From: CAYFMP01 sp964344215
GTDB taxonomy: Bacteria; Pseudomonadota; Alphaproteobacteria; Rhodospirillales; Casp-alpha2
NCBI GenBank assembly: GCA_964344215.1
Contig: CAYFMP010000085.1
Span: forward strand, 1-14,656
Reading direction: 5' to 3'
DNA: 14,656 nt
Notes under the pieces: generated by a model
What the model saw: only the letters and a program-made list of their open reading frames with translations
What the model was told of the DNA's origin: nothing
The model's database searches: none
Position numbers and translations under genes: made by a program
In this document: piece by piece, positions 1 through 7,909 of the stretch
How the letters are laid out: each line of letters opens with the position of its first letter
How positions within the stretch are numbered: position 1 is the first letter of the stretch

Positions 1-69
1 GCGTCGCGTCCCCTCTTCCGCCGCTAAGCACACCGCTGGAACGAGGCCTGCTTTCGGGCGGCAGACGGC

Positions 70-339
70 TTACGGTTCGCCGCTGGACCGCCTCTCCCGC
101 AGCGCCTGTTCCAGACGTGACCGAACACGTCGTCCCTCCGGGGTACGAGGCTCGAAGAGCTCCGCCTCGAACTCACCGTCCAGGACGTCGATTCGGTCCC
201 ACTGCACCAGCATCGCCTCGTCGTCGGACAGCGCGCCGGCGAGACGCTCGTTCAACAGCACCCGCGCCGCGCCGGCATCGGCGAGACCGTCCGTGCGGAT
301 GGCGGCCAGGATGCCCGCTCCCCACGCGAGTTCGCCCGG
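70..339 (-). CDS. Unrecognised protein, C-terminal fragment (runs into assembly gap)
   Basis: An open minus-strand frame ends at a TAA at 70-72 and enters the N run at 340. The visible ~89 residues are soluble, rich in Glu, Arg and Leu, with an acidic middle (VQWDRIDVLDGEFEAELFEP) and a basic C-terminal helix (SRLEQALRERRSSGEP). I see no signal peptide, membrane segment or known motif. It is probably the C-terminus of the same gene whose upstream part lies at 350-590, although the two pieces are in different frames across the 10 Ns. That is expected if the N count is a placeholder and not a true length. Function unknown. Confidence 0.5.
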   Translation of the reverse strand, partial: PGELAWGAGILAAIRTDGLADAGAARVLLNERLAGALSDDEAMLVQWDRIDVLDGEFEAELFEPRTPEGRRVRSRLEQALRERRSSGEP

Positions 340-349
340 NNNNNNNNNN
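340..349. other. Assembly gap (10 Ns)
   Basis: A run of exactly ten N bases, a common placeholder for a scaffold gap of unknown size. The minus-strand reading frame changes across it, so the true gap is not 10 bases if one gene spans it. Confidence 0.98.
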
Positions 350-590
350 TGAGCGCGTCCACCGCCGGCAGGTCCACCGTGGCCGCCGCTGGACCGACCT
401 CGTTCATCCACCGCGCCCAGGCCAGCACCGTCCACCCCACGCACCTGGCCCGGGCTGGCTCCACCAGGGGCGCCGCATCCGTCCAGCCGAACTCGATCCG
501 CCGCTCCCGAAACCGGAGCGAGGTGTCCAGACATTGCACTCCCGCGTCCCGTGCACGAGCAAAGTGCTGCACCGCGGCGCGCGATGTCTC
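350..590 (-). CDS. Unrecognised protein, internal fragment between gap and rearrangement joint
   Basis: Between the N gap and about 590 the only protein-like frame is on the minus strand. It includes AVQHFARARDAGVQCLDTSL, then RIEFGWTDAAPLV and VGWTVLAWARWMNEVG, rich in Trp and Ala as in a folded globular protein. None of the plus-strand frames here looks like the missing N-terminus of the CoA-transferase that starts to match at about 591. I read this as an internal part of the gene whose C-terminus lies at 70-339. Its 5' part is missing because the sequence switches to an unrelated plus-strand gene near 590. The family is not recognised and the exact right edge is uncertain by about ten bases. 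Confidence 0.4.
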
Positions 591-1313
591 GGCCGCGAGT
601 CCCTGGGCGATCTCGCGGCCGGACTCTATGCGTCCTGTGCGGTCCTGGCGGCGTTGTTCGAACGCCAGCGGACGGGACTTGGCCGGCATCTCGATGTCGC
701 CATGGTCGACAGTCTGGTTTCCATGTTGCCGACTGCCGTTGCGCAATGGATGTTCGGAGAAACCCCGCCGGCCCGGGTCGGCAACCGACATCCCCTTTCG
801 ACACCGTTCGGTGCCTACCGGGCACAGGATGGGAATCTCGTTATTTGCGTGCTCAACACCGCACAATTCAGCCGCCTCGCCAATTGCATGGATCGGCCGG
901 AATTGGCGGACGACCCACGGTATGCAAGCGACGAGCTGCGGACGCGGAACGAACCGGCATTGCGCCGGGAACTGGAGGCCTGGCTGGCTGACTTGAGCGT
1001 CGAGCAAGCGGTTTCGACCCTCACCGAAGCCGACGTTCCGGCTTCCGCCATTCTGCCCGCCGATAAGGTCCTCGAGGGCGATCAAGTCGCCGTCCGCGGT
1101 CTTCTGCCGATCGTCACGCATCCCCGACTCGGCACCATCCCGACCCTTGAACAACCGGTGCATTTCTCCGGCTCGCCACGCGGTTGCCAGCGGCCGGCAC
1201 CGGCATTGGGCGCCGATGGCGCAGCCATCCTGCAAAGCCGCCTCGGCCTGCAAGCGTCGGAGGTTGGTCGCCTCAAGCAGCAAGGCGTTCTCATTGAAGG
1301 GGAAACTCCATGA
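591..1313 (+). pseudogene. CaiB/BaiF family CoA-transferase, 5'-truncated
   Basis: The family moves CoA between acyl-CoA and a free carboxylic acid. About 240 residues match its C-terminal 60%: ESLGDLAAGLYA, then LAALFERQRTGLGRHLDVAM, a GNRHPLSTPFGAYRAQDGN stretch, and a tail with LTEADVPASAILPADKV and HPRLGTIPTLEQPVHFSG. The Asp of LGDLAAG (codon 609-611) sits where the catalytic Asp169 of formyl-CoA transferase lies, so the truncation falls just before the active site. The missing ~165 residues would carry the N-terminal CoA-binding fold, and nothing upstream on this strand resembles it. The frame stays open upstream without homology and no credible start is present. The stop overlaps the next gene's ATG (ATGA at 1310-1313), so the two genes were an operon. 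The break may be an assembly chimera and not a real pseudogene. Confidence 0.8.
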
Positions 1314-2467
1314 TCGACTCCGCTTTCGAAAGCCTGAGCGCCGACGAAATCGCCGTCGTCGAAACGGTCTCCCGTTTTGCCGCCGAGCGGTTGGCGCCGG
1401 CCGCCCAGGAAATCGACGAGACTTCCGCCTTCGTGGACCGACATCTCGCCGAGTTGTCGGCGCTCGGCGTCATGGGCATGAACCTGCCGGAGAGTTGGGG
1501 CGGGCCCGGTTTATCGCCTCTCGGCCTTCTCGCCTGCGTCGAATCCATCGCCGGCGGATGCGGTTCCACAGCTTCGATGGTCACCGCGCATTTCCTGGCC
1601 ACCGATTCGATCCTGTTGGGGGGCGACGACGCGATCCGTGAACGCTATCTGCCGAAAGCGGCCGCCGGCGAGACGCTGGGAGCGTTCGGCCTGACCGAAC
1701 CGCAAGCCGGCTCCAACCCCATGGACATGCGTTGCCGGGCGGAACGGACCGAAGCAGGCTACCGCTTGACCGGAGTAAAGCAATTCATCTCGAACGGCGG
1801 CCGCGCCGATTTCGTGGTGGTCTATGCGCTGACCGATCCCGACGCCGCACACCGCGGTATCAGCGCCTTCGTGGTCGATACGGAGACGCCGGGGTTCAAG
1901 GCCGGTCCACCGGAGAAGACGATGGGCCTCAAGGGCGGCCATGCGTTCGAGTTGTCGTTCGATTGCGAAATTCCGCAAGCAAACCGGATCGGCGAGGAAG
2001 GCTCCGGTTTCAAGACGGCGATGCGGGTCTTGGACAACGGCCGTATCGAGGTTGCGGCCATGTGTCTAGGCATCGCCCAGGCGGCGCTCGACGCGGCGCT
2101 CGATTGGACGAAAGAGCGCGTCGTCGGCGGTCAGCCATTGTCCGAATATCAGGGTATCCAATGGAGCCTAGCCGACATGGCGACCCAACTCCGTGCCGCC
2201 CGCCTGTTGGCCGAGGATGCGGCGACCAAGCGCGGCCGTGGCGTTCGCTTTACCGAGGAGGCGGCGATGGCGAAGCTGTTCGGCTCCGAAGCGGCGGCCA
2301 AGGTCGCCGATCTGGCGCTGCAGCTTCACGGCGGCTACGGTTACAGCCGCCAGCTACCGCTGGAGCGCTATGTCCGGGACCTTCGGATCATGCGGATCTA
2401 CGAAGGGGCGTCGGAAGTCCAGCGCAATATCATCGCCCGCGAGATACTGAGACCAACTACTTCCTGA
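1310..2467 (+). CDS. Acyl-CoA dehydrogenase (MCAD/SCAD-type active site)
   Basis: This is a soluble FAD-dependent alpha,beta-dehydrogenase of acyl-CoA esters that passes electrons to ETF. The 385 residues are full family length. The first signature is GAFGLTEPQAGSN near residue 125-137, the middle FAD/substrate loop is TGVKQFISNGGRADF, and the C-terminal signature runs LHGGYGYSRQLPLERYVRD then IYEGASEVQRN. The catalytic base is Glu365 in IYEGASE, the position used by medium- and short-chain enzymes; the alternative isovaleryl-type site (LDNGR) has no Glu. The ATG is chosen because it overlaps the stop of the CoA-transferase fragment and has GAAGGGG upstream. Its operon partner suggests a substrate activated by CoA transfer, but the acyl chain cannot be read from sequence. 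It converges on the carboxyltransferase gene with only 12 bases between stops. Confidence 0.93.
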   Translation: MIDSAFESLSADEIAVVETVSRFAAERLAPAAQEIDETSAFVDRHLAELSALGVMGMNLPESWGGPGLSPLGLLACVESIAGGCGSTASMVTAHFLATDSILLGGDDAIRERYLPKAAAGETLGAFGLTEPQAGSNPMDMRCRAERTEAGYRLTGVKQFISNGGRADFVVVYALTDPDAAHRGISAFVVDTETPGFKAGPPEKTMGLKGGHAFELSFDCEIPQANRIGEEGSGFKTAMRVLDNGRIEVAAMCLGIAQAALDAALDWTKERVVGGQPLSEYQGIQWSLADMATQLRAARLLAEDAATKRGRGVRFTEEAAMAKLFGSEAAAKVADLALQLHGGYGYSRQLPLERYVRDLRIMRIYEGASEVQRNIIAREILRPTTS

Positions 2468-2479
2468 GTCGGCACCTGT

Positions 2480-4087
2480 TCACATCCTGAAGACGCCGAA
2501 GGTGGTTCGCGGAATCGGCGCGTTGAGCGAGGCGGTAATCGCCTGGCCGAGTACGTTGCGGGTGTCGGCCGGGTCGATGATACCGTCGTCCCACAGCCGC
2601 GCCGAAGCGTAATAGGGATGACCCTGGCTTTCGTATTGATCGCGGATCGGCGCCTTGAAGGCGTCCTCTTCCGCTTTGCCCCAGGTCTCGCCGCGGGCCT
2701 CCATGCCGTCGCGCTTGACGGTCGCCAGCACCGACGCCGCCTGCTCGCCGCCCATCACCGAAATGCGGGCGTTCGGCCACATCCACAGGAAGCGCGGCGA
2801 ATAGGCGCGACCGCACATGGAATAATTGCCGGCTCCGAAGCTGCCGCCGATGATGACCGTGAACTTGGGCACGTTCGAGGACGCCACCGCCGTCACCATC
2901 TTGGCGCCGTCCTTGGCAATGCCGCCGGCCTCGGCCCGGCTGCCGACCATGAAGCCCGATATGTTCTGCAGGAACAGCAGCGGGATGCGGCGTTGCGAAC
3001 ACAGCTCGATGAAGTGGGTTCCCTTCAGCGCCGATTCCGAGAACAGCACGCCGTTGTTGGCGACGATGCCGACAGGCACCCCGAATATCCGCGCGAACCC
3101 GCAGACCAGCGTGGTTCCGTAGTTCTTCTTGAACTCGTCGAACTCCGAGCCGTCGACGATGCGGGCAATGACCTCGCGGACGTCGTAGAGAAGGCGCAGA
3201 TCGCGCGACACCACGCCGTAAAGCTCGGCCGGGTCGTACAGCGGTTCGACCGTGTCGCGGACGTCGATGTCGACCGTCCTGACCCGGTTGGTGTGGGCGA
3301 CGGCGCGCCGCACCAGCGAAAGCGCGTGCTTGTCGTCGCGAGCCATGTGGTCGGTGACGCCGGAAACCTTCGAATGAACCTCGGCGCCGCCGAGCGCCTC
3401 GGCCGAGACGACCTCGCCGGTCGCCGCCTTGACCAGCGGCGGGCCGCCCAGGAAGATGGTGCCCTGCCCCTCGACGATGATGCTCTCGTCGCTCATCGCC
3501 GGCACGTACGCCCCGCCCGCCGTGCAACTGCCCATGACGGCGGAGATCTGCGGGATGCCGGCGGCGCTCATGCGGGCCTGGTTGTAGAAGATGCGCCCGA
3601 AGTGATCGCGATCCGGGAATACCTCGTCCTGGGCCGGCAGGAAGGCACCGCCTGAATCGACCAGGTAGATACAGGGCAGGTTGTTGGCCTTGGCGATCTC
3701 CTGGGCGCGCAGGTGCTTCTTGACGGTGATCGGGTAGTAGGTGCCGCCCTTGACGGTGGCGTCGTTGGCGATGACCACCACGTCCTTGCCCTCGATCCGG
3801 CCCAAGCCGGCGATCAGGCCGCCGGCCGGCACCGGATCGTCGTACATGCCGTGGCCGGCCAGGATCGAGAACTCGAGGAACGGCGCGCCTTCGTCGAGCA
3901 CCTGGCGGACCCGCTCGCGCGGCAACAGCTTGCCGCGACCGGTGTGCCGCTTACGGGCCTGCTCGCCGCCGCCCTTCTTGATCTCGCCGAGCAGCCGGCG
4001 CAGGTCGTCGACCAGGCCCTGCATGGAATCCGCGTTGGCCTTGTACTCGCCGGTGCCGGGTTTGATGAGGGGTTTGAGGACGCTCAT
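2480..4087 (-). CDS. liuB: Acyl-CoA carboxylase carboxyltransferase (beta) subunit, methylcrotonyl-CoA type
   Basis: It transfers CO2 from carboxybiotin to 3-methylcrotonyl-CoA in leucine degradation (3-methylglutaconyl-CoA product), together with a biotin-bearing alpha subunit. The 535 residues match MCC beta length. The N-terminal half has VVVIANDATVKGGTYYPITV, DSGGAFLPAQDEVFPDRDHF and the oxyanion loop AVMGSCTAGGAYVPAMSDE (about 184-202). The C-terminal half has FLQNISGFMVGS and GGSFGAGNYSMCGRAYSPRF. The start is the ATG at 4087, because an earlier in-frame ATG at 4171 would overlap the rhodanese gene and adds a low-complexity tail; no strong ribosome site precedes 4087. It is the last gene of the minus-strand cluster. 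The alpha subunit is not in the window. Geranyl-CoA carboxylase (AtuC) is the main alternative; isovaleryl-CoA dehydrogenase in the same cluster favours MCC. Confidence 0.88.
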   Translation of the reverse strand: MSVLKPLIKPGTGEYKANADSMQGLVDDLRRLLGEIKKGGGEQARKRHTGRGKLLPRERVRQVLDEGAPFLEFSILAGHGMYDDPVPAGGLIAGLGRIEGKDVVVIANDATVKGGTYYPITVKKHLRAQEIAKANNLPCIYLVDSGGAFLPAQDEVFPDRDHFGRIFYNQARMSAAGIPQISAVMGSCTAGGAYVPAMSDESIIVEGQGTIFLGGPPLVKAATGEVVSAEALGGAEVHSKVSGVTDHMARDDKHALSLVRRAVAHTNRVRTVDIDVRDTVEPLYDPAELYGVVSRDLRLLYDVREVIARIVDGSEFDEFKKNYGTTLVCGFARIFGVPVGIVANNGVLFSESALKGTHFIELCSQRRIPLLFLQNISGFMVGSRAEAGGIAKDGAKMVTAVASSNVPKFTVIIGGSFGAGNYSMCGRAYSPRFLWMWPNARISVMGGEQAASVLATVKRDGMEARGETWGKAEEDAFKAPIRDQYESQGHPYYASARLWDDGIIDPADTRNVLGQAITASLNAPIPRTTFGVFRM

Positions 4088-4100
4088 GAGCGGGTGCTGT

Positions 4101-4508
4101 TCAGCCTTCCCAGTGCGAGCGTTCGATGACCGGGCCGCCGGCTTCCTTCCAGGCCGTGAAGCCGCCGGCAACGTGGCAGACGTTGGTCAGCCCCATGTCC
4201 TGCAGCGACTTAACGGCCAGCGCCGAGCGCCAGTTGGAGCGGCAATAGAGCACGAAGGTCTTTTCGGGCTGGTTGAAGACCTCCTTGTGATACGGGCACT
4301 GCGGGTCGAACCAGAACTCGATCATGCCGCGCGGCGCGTGTTCGGCGCCCGGCACCGTGCCCTCGTGGTCAAGCTCGCGGATATCGCGGATATCGACCAT
4401 GACCACGTCGTCGTCGTCATGACGGTTGATGGCCTCGGCGACGCTGATGGTCTCGATCTCGGCCATCGCCTCCTTGACCAGTTCCCTGACCCCTTTTTTC
4501 AGTTCCAT
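4101..4508 (-). CDS. Single-domain rhodanese-like protein
   Basis: This is a cytosolic sulfurtransferase-type domain of 135 residues. The rhodanese fold is visible as VVMVDIRDIRELDHEG near residue 35-50, GTVPGAEHAPRGMIEF near 50-64, the active loop LYCRSNWRSALA with persulfide-forming Cys89, and the closing VCHVAGGFTAWKEAGGP. A longer insert with FDPQCPYHKEVFNQP lies before the active loop, as in several proteobacterial stand-alone rhodaneses. A GGGAG ribosome site lies about 9 bases before the ATG. Thirteen bases separate it from the carboxyltransferase gene downstream and 37 from the isomerase-like gene upstream, so co-transcription is likely. The physiological sulfur acceptor is unknown. 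Confidence 0.9.
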   Translation of the reverse strand: MELKKGVRELVKEAMAEIETISVAEAINRHDDDDVVMVDIRDIRELDHEGTVPGAEHAPRGMIEFWFDPQCPYHKEVFNQPEKTFVLYCRSNWRSALAVKSLQDMGLTNVCHVAGGFTAWKEAGGPVIERSHWEG

Positions 4509-4545
4509 TGTCGGCCGCTCCCGGTTTTCGTTGCTTGGAGGATAC

Positions 4546-5148
4546 TTACCAGCCGCCGCTTTTCAACCAGCGGCGGATCATCCAAAAACGATCCGCACCC
4601 CAGAACGGCTCGCCGTCGATGATCACGTACGGCGAGCCGAACACGCCCTTGTCCTGGGCCGCCGCGGTTTCGTCCTTGAGGCGCTGCTTGACGGTTTCGT
4701 CGCCTAGCGCCGCCATCAGGCGGTCCCGGTCGACGCCCAACGGTTCGGCGATGTCGGCGACGGCTTCCTTAGTCGTAATGTCGCGCCCTTCCCCGAAATA
4801 GGTTCGGTAGGCGGCGTGCGCGAAAGCCTTGGCCCGGGCCGGGTCGCCGTCCTCGATCCAGTAGAAGGCACGGGCGGCGGCCATGGTGGCGATCGGGAAC
4901 CTGTCGGGCATCGTCCACGGCACCTCCATGAAGCGGGCCAGGCGGGCGCAGTCGTGCTCGGCGTAATCGCCCTTCAGGGGGTACTCCCGCAGCGGCTTGG
5001 CGCCGGCCGTCTTCATGATGGCGCCGAGCAGGATCGGCTTCCAGGCAACGGTACGGCCGAACGGCTCGACCAGTTCGTCGATCTTGACCGACGCCAGGTA
5101 CCCGTAGGGCGAGGAGAAATCGAAATAGAAATCGATTGCGTCGCTCAT
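4546..5148 (-). CDS. 2-hydroxychromene-2-carboxylate isomerase / kappa-class GST-like protein (DsbA fold)
   Basis: This is a 200-residue thioredoxin-fold protein of the HCCA isomerase/kappa GST family. The N-terminus IDFYFDFSSPYGYLAS carries the family's active-site Ser (Ser12/13 in SSPY) in place of the DsbA CxxC. The C-terminal GVFGSPYVIIDGEPFWGADR contains the substrate/GSH-side loop and the typical WGxDR end. Family members use glutathione to isomerise 2-hydroxychromene-2-carboxylate in naphthalene degradation, but most genomic copies sit in unrelated pathways, and no aromatic pathway genes are visible here. The exact reaction is therefore open. The ATG overlaps the stop of the DUF3291 gene (ATGA at 5145-5148) and has GGGAG about 9 bases upstream, showing translational coupling. 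Confidence 0.88.
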   Translation of the reverse strand: MSDAIDFYFDFSSPYGYLASVKIDELVEPFGRTVAWKPILLGAIMKTAGAKPLREYPLKGDYAEHDCARLARFMEVPWTMPDRFPIATMAAARAFYWIEDGDPARAKAFAHAAYRTYFGEGRDITTKEAVADIAEPLGVDRDRLMAALGDETVKQRLKDETAAAQDKGVFGSPYVIIDGEPFWGADRFWMIRRWLKSGGW

Positions 5149-5609
5149 GTGCGGTTGCTCCCGTCAGGCTGCGGAAAGCGCTGCTTGAAGGTGAAAGCGT
5201 AATCGCTCGGGCCGTCGGCGACCAGCCGTTCGAGGCGCTCGGCGCCCTCTTCCGGTGTCGGAATATGGCCGGCGGCGACCCACCACAGCACCAACGCAGG
5301 ACCGTCGTGCGGTTCGAACCATTCGCGACGTCGGGCCATGGTATCGGCATGGGTCGAGCGGTAGGTGAAATCGAACAGTGCGTCTGTGTATTCCCAAAGC
5401 GACATGTTGATGATCAGGCGTTCGTCGCCGAACGGATTGATCGAGGTCGCGTTGCCGCTGTCGTCCTGCAACCGCCAGACGAAGCCGGGCGTTCGGTCGG
5501 CGACGGCATTGATGCGCTCGAGCTCGGTCACGAACGACGCCAGGGTCGGGCTGTCCAGGGGCGCAACGGCGCGGGCGATGTTGTAGTTGGCGATATGGTG
5601 GGTCGTCAT
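5145..5609 (-). CDS. DUF3291 domain-containing protein
   Basis: The 154-residue soluble protein has the DUF3291 pattern: NIARAVAPLDSPTLASFV at the start, INAVADRTPGFVWRLQDD near 33-50, INMSLWEYTDALFDFTYRS in the middle, then RRREWFEPHDGPALVLWWV and GHIPTPEEGAERLERL. The family has a dimeric ferredoxin-like (ABM-type) look with many conserved Trp residues. No reaction is established for it as far as I know. Its AGGCGG ribosome site overlaps the TGA of the SDR gene 10 bases upstream, and its own stop overlaps the next start, so it is translated as part of the operon. It may act on the same small molecule as the flanking SDR and isomerase-like proteins, but that is inference from position only. 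Confidence 0.87.
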   Translation of the reverse strand: MTTHHIANYNIARAVAPLDSPTLASFVTELERINAVADRTPGFVWRLQDDSGNATSINPFGDERLIINMSLWEYTDALFDFTYRSTHADTMARRREWFEPHDGPALVLWWVAAGHIPTPEEGAERLERLVADGPSDYAFTFKQRFPQPDGSNRT

Positions 5610-5619
5610 CGAGTCCGCC

Positions 5620-6303
5620 TCACCAGCCGATCTCGGAGCCGTCGTAGTTGTAGAAACCGCCGCTGCGCTGCGGAGTCAGATCGGCGATCACGGCGCGCAT
5701 GCCGGAAACGCTGGTCGCCGCGTCTATGAGGGCGTTCGGACCACCCATGTCGGTCAGCACCCAGCCCGGGTGCAGGACACAGACCTTGATCCCCCGCCCG
5801 GCCAGGTCGTGGGCGAGGCTGCGCATGACCGAGTTCAAGGCCGCTTTCGACGAGCGATAGAGGTAGGCGCCGCCCGATGTGTTGTCGGTCATCGAGCCCA
5901 TCTTCGAGGTGATGTTGGCAATGGTCTTCGACTGGCCGGCCGCCACATGGCCGACGAACGCCGATGCCACCCGCAGCGGCGACAGCGCGTTGGTCTCGAT
6001 GACCCGGCGCCAGGCCGCGTAGTCGATGTCGGCCGGGTCGTTGGTCTTAGGACCGTAGATGCCGGCGTTGTTGATCAGCACGTCGACGGCGGTGCCGTCG
6101 AGGCTGGCCGCCAATCGCTCGATCTGGGCGTGATCGGTGACGTCGAGGCCGTGCACCTGGATGTCGCCGCCGATAGTCGCCAGATCGCCCGGCCCGATCG
6201 GGTTGCGGCAGGTGGCAATGACGGTCCAGCCGTCGGCCCCGTACTGGCGGGCGAACTCGAGGCCCAAGCCCCGGTTGGCGCCGGTGATCAGTACGCTCGA
6301 CAT
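5620..6303 (-). CDS. Short-chain dehydrogenase/reductase (C-factor-like SDR)
   Basis: This 227-residue, NAD(P)-dependent Rossmann oxidoreductase shows the cofactor motif TGANRGLG at residues 7-14, NNAG at 78-81, Asn105 in ETNALSP, Ser133, and the catalytic YRSSK with Tyr149 and Lys153. The full Asn-Ser-Tyr-Lys set is intact. The C-terminal stretch CVLHPGWVLTDMGGPNA and the overall length match the C-factor (CsgA-like) branch of classical SDRs. A GGGGAGGG ribosome site lies inside the end of the RidA gene, 3 bases away. Substrate not predictable; the cluster context suggests a carbonyl intermediate of acyl-CoA or aldehyde metabolism. Confidence 0.92.
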   Translation of the reverse strand: MSSVLITGANRGLGLEFARQYGADGWTVIATCRNPIGPGDLATIGGDIQVHGLDVTDHAQIERLAASLDGTAVDVLINNAGIYGPKTNDPADIDYAAWRRVIETNALSPLRVASAFVGHVAAGQSKTIANITSKMGSMTDNTSGGAYLYRSSKAALNSVMRSLAHDLAGRGIKVCVLHPGWVLTDMGGPNALIDAATSVSGMRAVIADLTPQRSGGFYNYDGSEIGW

Positions 6304-6306
6304 CGT

Positions 6307-6702
6307 TCAACCCTCCCCGCCGCGGCTTTTTCGCGCCGTTACCTCGATCTCGACCTTGATTCGCGGATCGACCAGGGGCGCGATGACGGTGGTGTTAGCG
6401 GGCCGCGCCTCCCGGCAGTGTTCGCCGATGACCCCGACGATGCGCGGAAAATCGGCCTGGTCGGCGACGTAGATAACAATTCGGACGACGTCGGCGAACG
6501 ACGCGCCGGCCTCGCCCAACGCCCAGTCGATGTTGCGGAAGGTCTGCTTGGTTTGTTCCACCGGGTCGTCCGATATCTGGCGCTTGGCGTAGTCGAAACC
6601 GCTGGTGCCAGCGACGAATACCCACTCGCCGTCGACGACGGCGCGCGAATAGCCGGCCAGTTCCTCGAACTCGGAACCCTGCGAGATCAGCCGGCGGGTC
6701 AC
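6307..6702 (-). CDS. RidA family (YjgF/YER057c/UK114) protein
   Basis: It encodes 131 residues of a trimeric RidA-type protein, a family that hydrolyses reactive enamine/imine intermediates or related compounds. Visible family features are YSRAVVDGEWVFVAGTSGFD near the start, QTFRNIDWALGEAGASFADV in the middle, and ARPANTTVIAPLVDPRIKVE near the end, whose first Arg matches the substrate carboxylate-binding Arg105 of RidA. The start is GTG at 6702, because its first four bases overlap the thiolase stop (GTGA) and family similarity begins there; the frame continues upstream only as low-complexity Arg-rich sequence antisense-like to the thiolase. Coupling to thiolase and SDR suggests removal of a reactive by-product, but the substrate is unknown. 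Confidence 0.88.
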   Translation of the reverse strand: MTRRLISQGSEFEELAGYSRAVVDGEWVFVAGTSGFDYAKRQISDDPVEQTKQTFRNIDWALGEAGASFADVVRIVIYVADQADFPRIVGVIGEHCREARPANTTVIAPLVDPRIKVEIEVTARKSRGGEG

Positions 6703-7904
6703 GTCAGCCGCTCGACGGCCACCGCCGTCGCCTCGCCGCCGCCGATGCAGAGCGAGGCGACGCCACGCCTGAGGTCGTATTTCTCGAGCGCCCGCAACAG
6801 GGTGACGACGATGCGCGCGCCGGACGCCCCGACCGGGTGGCCCAAGGCACAGGCGCCGCCGTGCACGTTGACCTTGTCGTGCGGCAGGTCGAGGTCGCGC
6901 ATGGCGGCCATGGTGACGACGGCGAACGCCTCGTTGATCTCGTAGAGATCGACCTCCTTGCCGTCCCAGCCGACCTTCTCGAGGACCTTGTCGACGGCGC
7001 CGATCGGCGCGGTCGTGAACCATTGCGGCTCTTGGGCGTGGGTCGAATGGCCGTGGATGACGGCCAGCGGCGCAAGCCCGCGCCTGTCGGCTTCCGAGCG
7101 TTTCATCAGAACCAGCGCCGCGGCGCCATCGGAGATCGAGCTCGAATTGGCCGGCGTCACCGTGCCGCCCTTGCGGAAGGCCGGTTTGAGGTGCGGGATT
7201 TTCTCGATGTCGGCGTTGAACGGCTGCTCATCGCGCGCCACCACGTTTTCGCCACGACGCGTCGTCACCGTTACCGGCTCGATCTCCGGGGCAAACGTGC
7301 CGTCCTCGCTGGCCCGCTTGGCGCGGCTCAGCGATTCAATGGCGAAGGCGTCCTGCGCCTCGCGGGTGAACTGGTATTTCTCGGCGCAGTCCTCGGCAAA
7401 CGCTCCCATCAGCTTGCCCTCCTCATAGGCGTCCTCGAGGCCGTCGACGAACATGTGGTCCTGGGCCACGTCGCCGTGGCCGAGACGGTAGCCCTGGCGC
7501 GCCTTCGGCAGCAGGTACGGCGCGTTCGACATGCTTTCCATGCCGCCGGCCACCATGATGTCGTGGGAGCCGGCCAGGATGTTGTCGTGAGCCAGCATGG
7601 TCGCCTTCATGGCCGACCCGCACATCTTGGAGATGGTGGTGGCGCCGGCCTCCCACGGAATGCCGGCGTGGTGGGCGGCCTGGCGGGCCGGCGCCTGTTT
7701 GACGCCGGCGAACAGGCACAGCCCCATGATCAGATCGTCGACTTCTTCGGGCTCGATGCCGGCTCTTTCCAGCGCCGCACCAATGGCGACGCCGCCCAAG
7801 CCGGGCGCGTCGACGTCCTTCAACTCGCCGCCGAAGCCGCCCATCGGCGTTCGCGCCGCGCCGACGATGACGATGGGGTCGTCGTTGGGTGCTGTCATAT
7901 TCAT
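6699..7904 (-). CDS. Acetyl-CoA acetyltransferase (thiolase)
   Basis: The 401-residue thiolase interconverts acetoacetyl-CoA and two acetyl-CoA, or a related 3-ketoacyl-CoA. All catalytic elements are present: nucleophile Cys95 in TTISKMCGSAMKA, the GGMESMSNAPYLLP loop, NEAFA at 324-328, His356 in ALGHPVGASGAR, and Cys386 in SLCIGGGEAT. The MSNAPY loop and NEAFA are typical of the degradative/biosynthetic acetyl-CoA C-acetyltransferase group. The first ATG is preferred over a second ATG two codons on, because AAGGA lies 8 bases before it, next to the TAG of the cupin gene. It could close leucine breakdown by cleaving acetoacetyl-CoA, in line with the IVD and MCC genes in the cluster. Confidence 0.95.
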   Translation of the reverse strand: MNMTAPNDDPIVIVGAARTPMGGFGGELKDVDAPGLGGVAIGAALERAGIEPEEVDDLIMGLCLFAGVKQAPARQAAHHAGIPWEAGATTISKMCGSAMKATMLAHDNILAGSHDIMVAGGMESMSNAPYLLPKARQGYRLGHGDVAQDHMFVDGLEDAYEEGKLMGAFAEDCAEKYQFTREAQDAFAIESLSRAKRASEDGTFAPEIEPVTVTTRRGENVVARDEQPFNADIEKIPHLKPAFRKGGTVTPANSSSISDGAAALVLMKRSEADRRGLAPLAVIHGHSTHAQEPQWFTTAPIGAVDKVLEKVGWDGKEVDLYEINEAFAVVTMAAMRDLDLPHDKVNVHGGACALGHPVGASGARIVVTLLRALEKYDLRRGVASLCIGGGEATAVAVERLT

Positions 7905-7909
7905 TGTTT

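Noticed and set aside
594..1283. Long minus-strand open frame opposite the CoA-transferase fragment
   Set aside because: Composition is that of an antisense shadow, and the plus strand shows clear CaiB/BaiF homology. Only the part below about 590 of this frame looks like real protein.
2468..2479. Bidirectional terminator between the convergent acyl-CoA dehydrogenase and carboxyltransferase genes
   Set aside because: Only 12 bases separate the stops, and no stem-loop with a T-run is seen there or just inside the gene ends.
2457..3655. Open frames of 345-356 codons on both strands over the carboxyltransferase gene
   Set aside because: Arg/Gly/His-rich translations without motifs; they shadow the MCC beta coding frame in high-GC DNA.
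4088..4171. 28-residue N-terminal extension of the carboxyltransferase from an upstream ATG
   Set aside because: It would overlap the rhodanese gene by more than 70 bases, is low-complexity and basic, and the shorter 535-residue form matches family length.
5587..6945. 452-codon plus-strand open frame opposite the SDR, RidA and thiolase genes
   Set aside because: It spans three well-supported minus-strand genes, is Val/Gly/Arg-rich without domain motifs, and has no ribosome site.
6703..7023. 107-residue upstream extension of the RidA-like protein
   Set aside because: Arg-rich, lies entirely inside the thiolase gene in another frame; family similarity and the GTGA overlap place the start at 6702.
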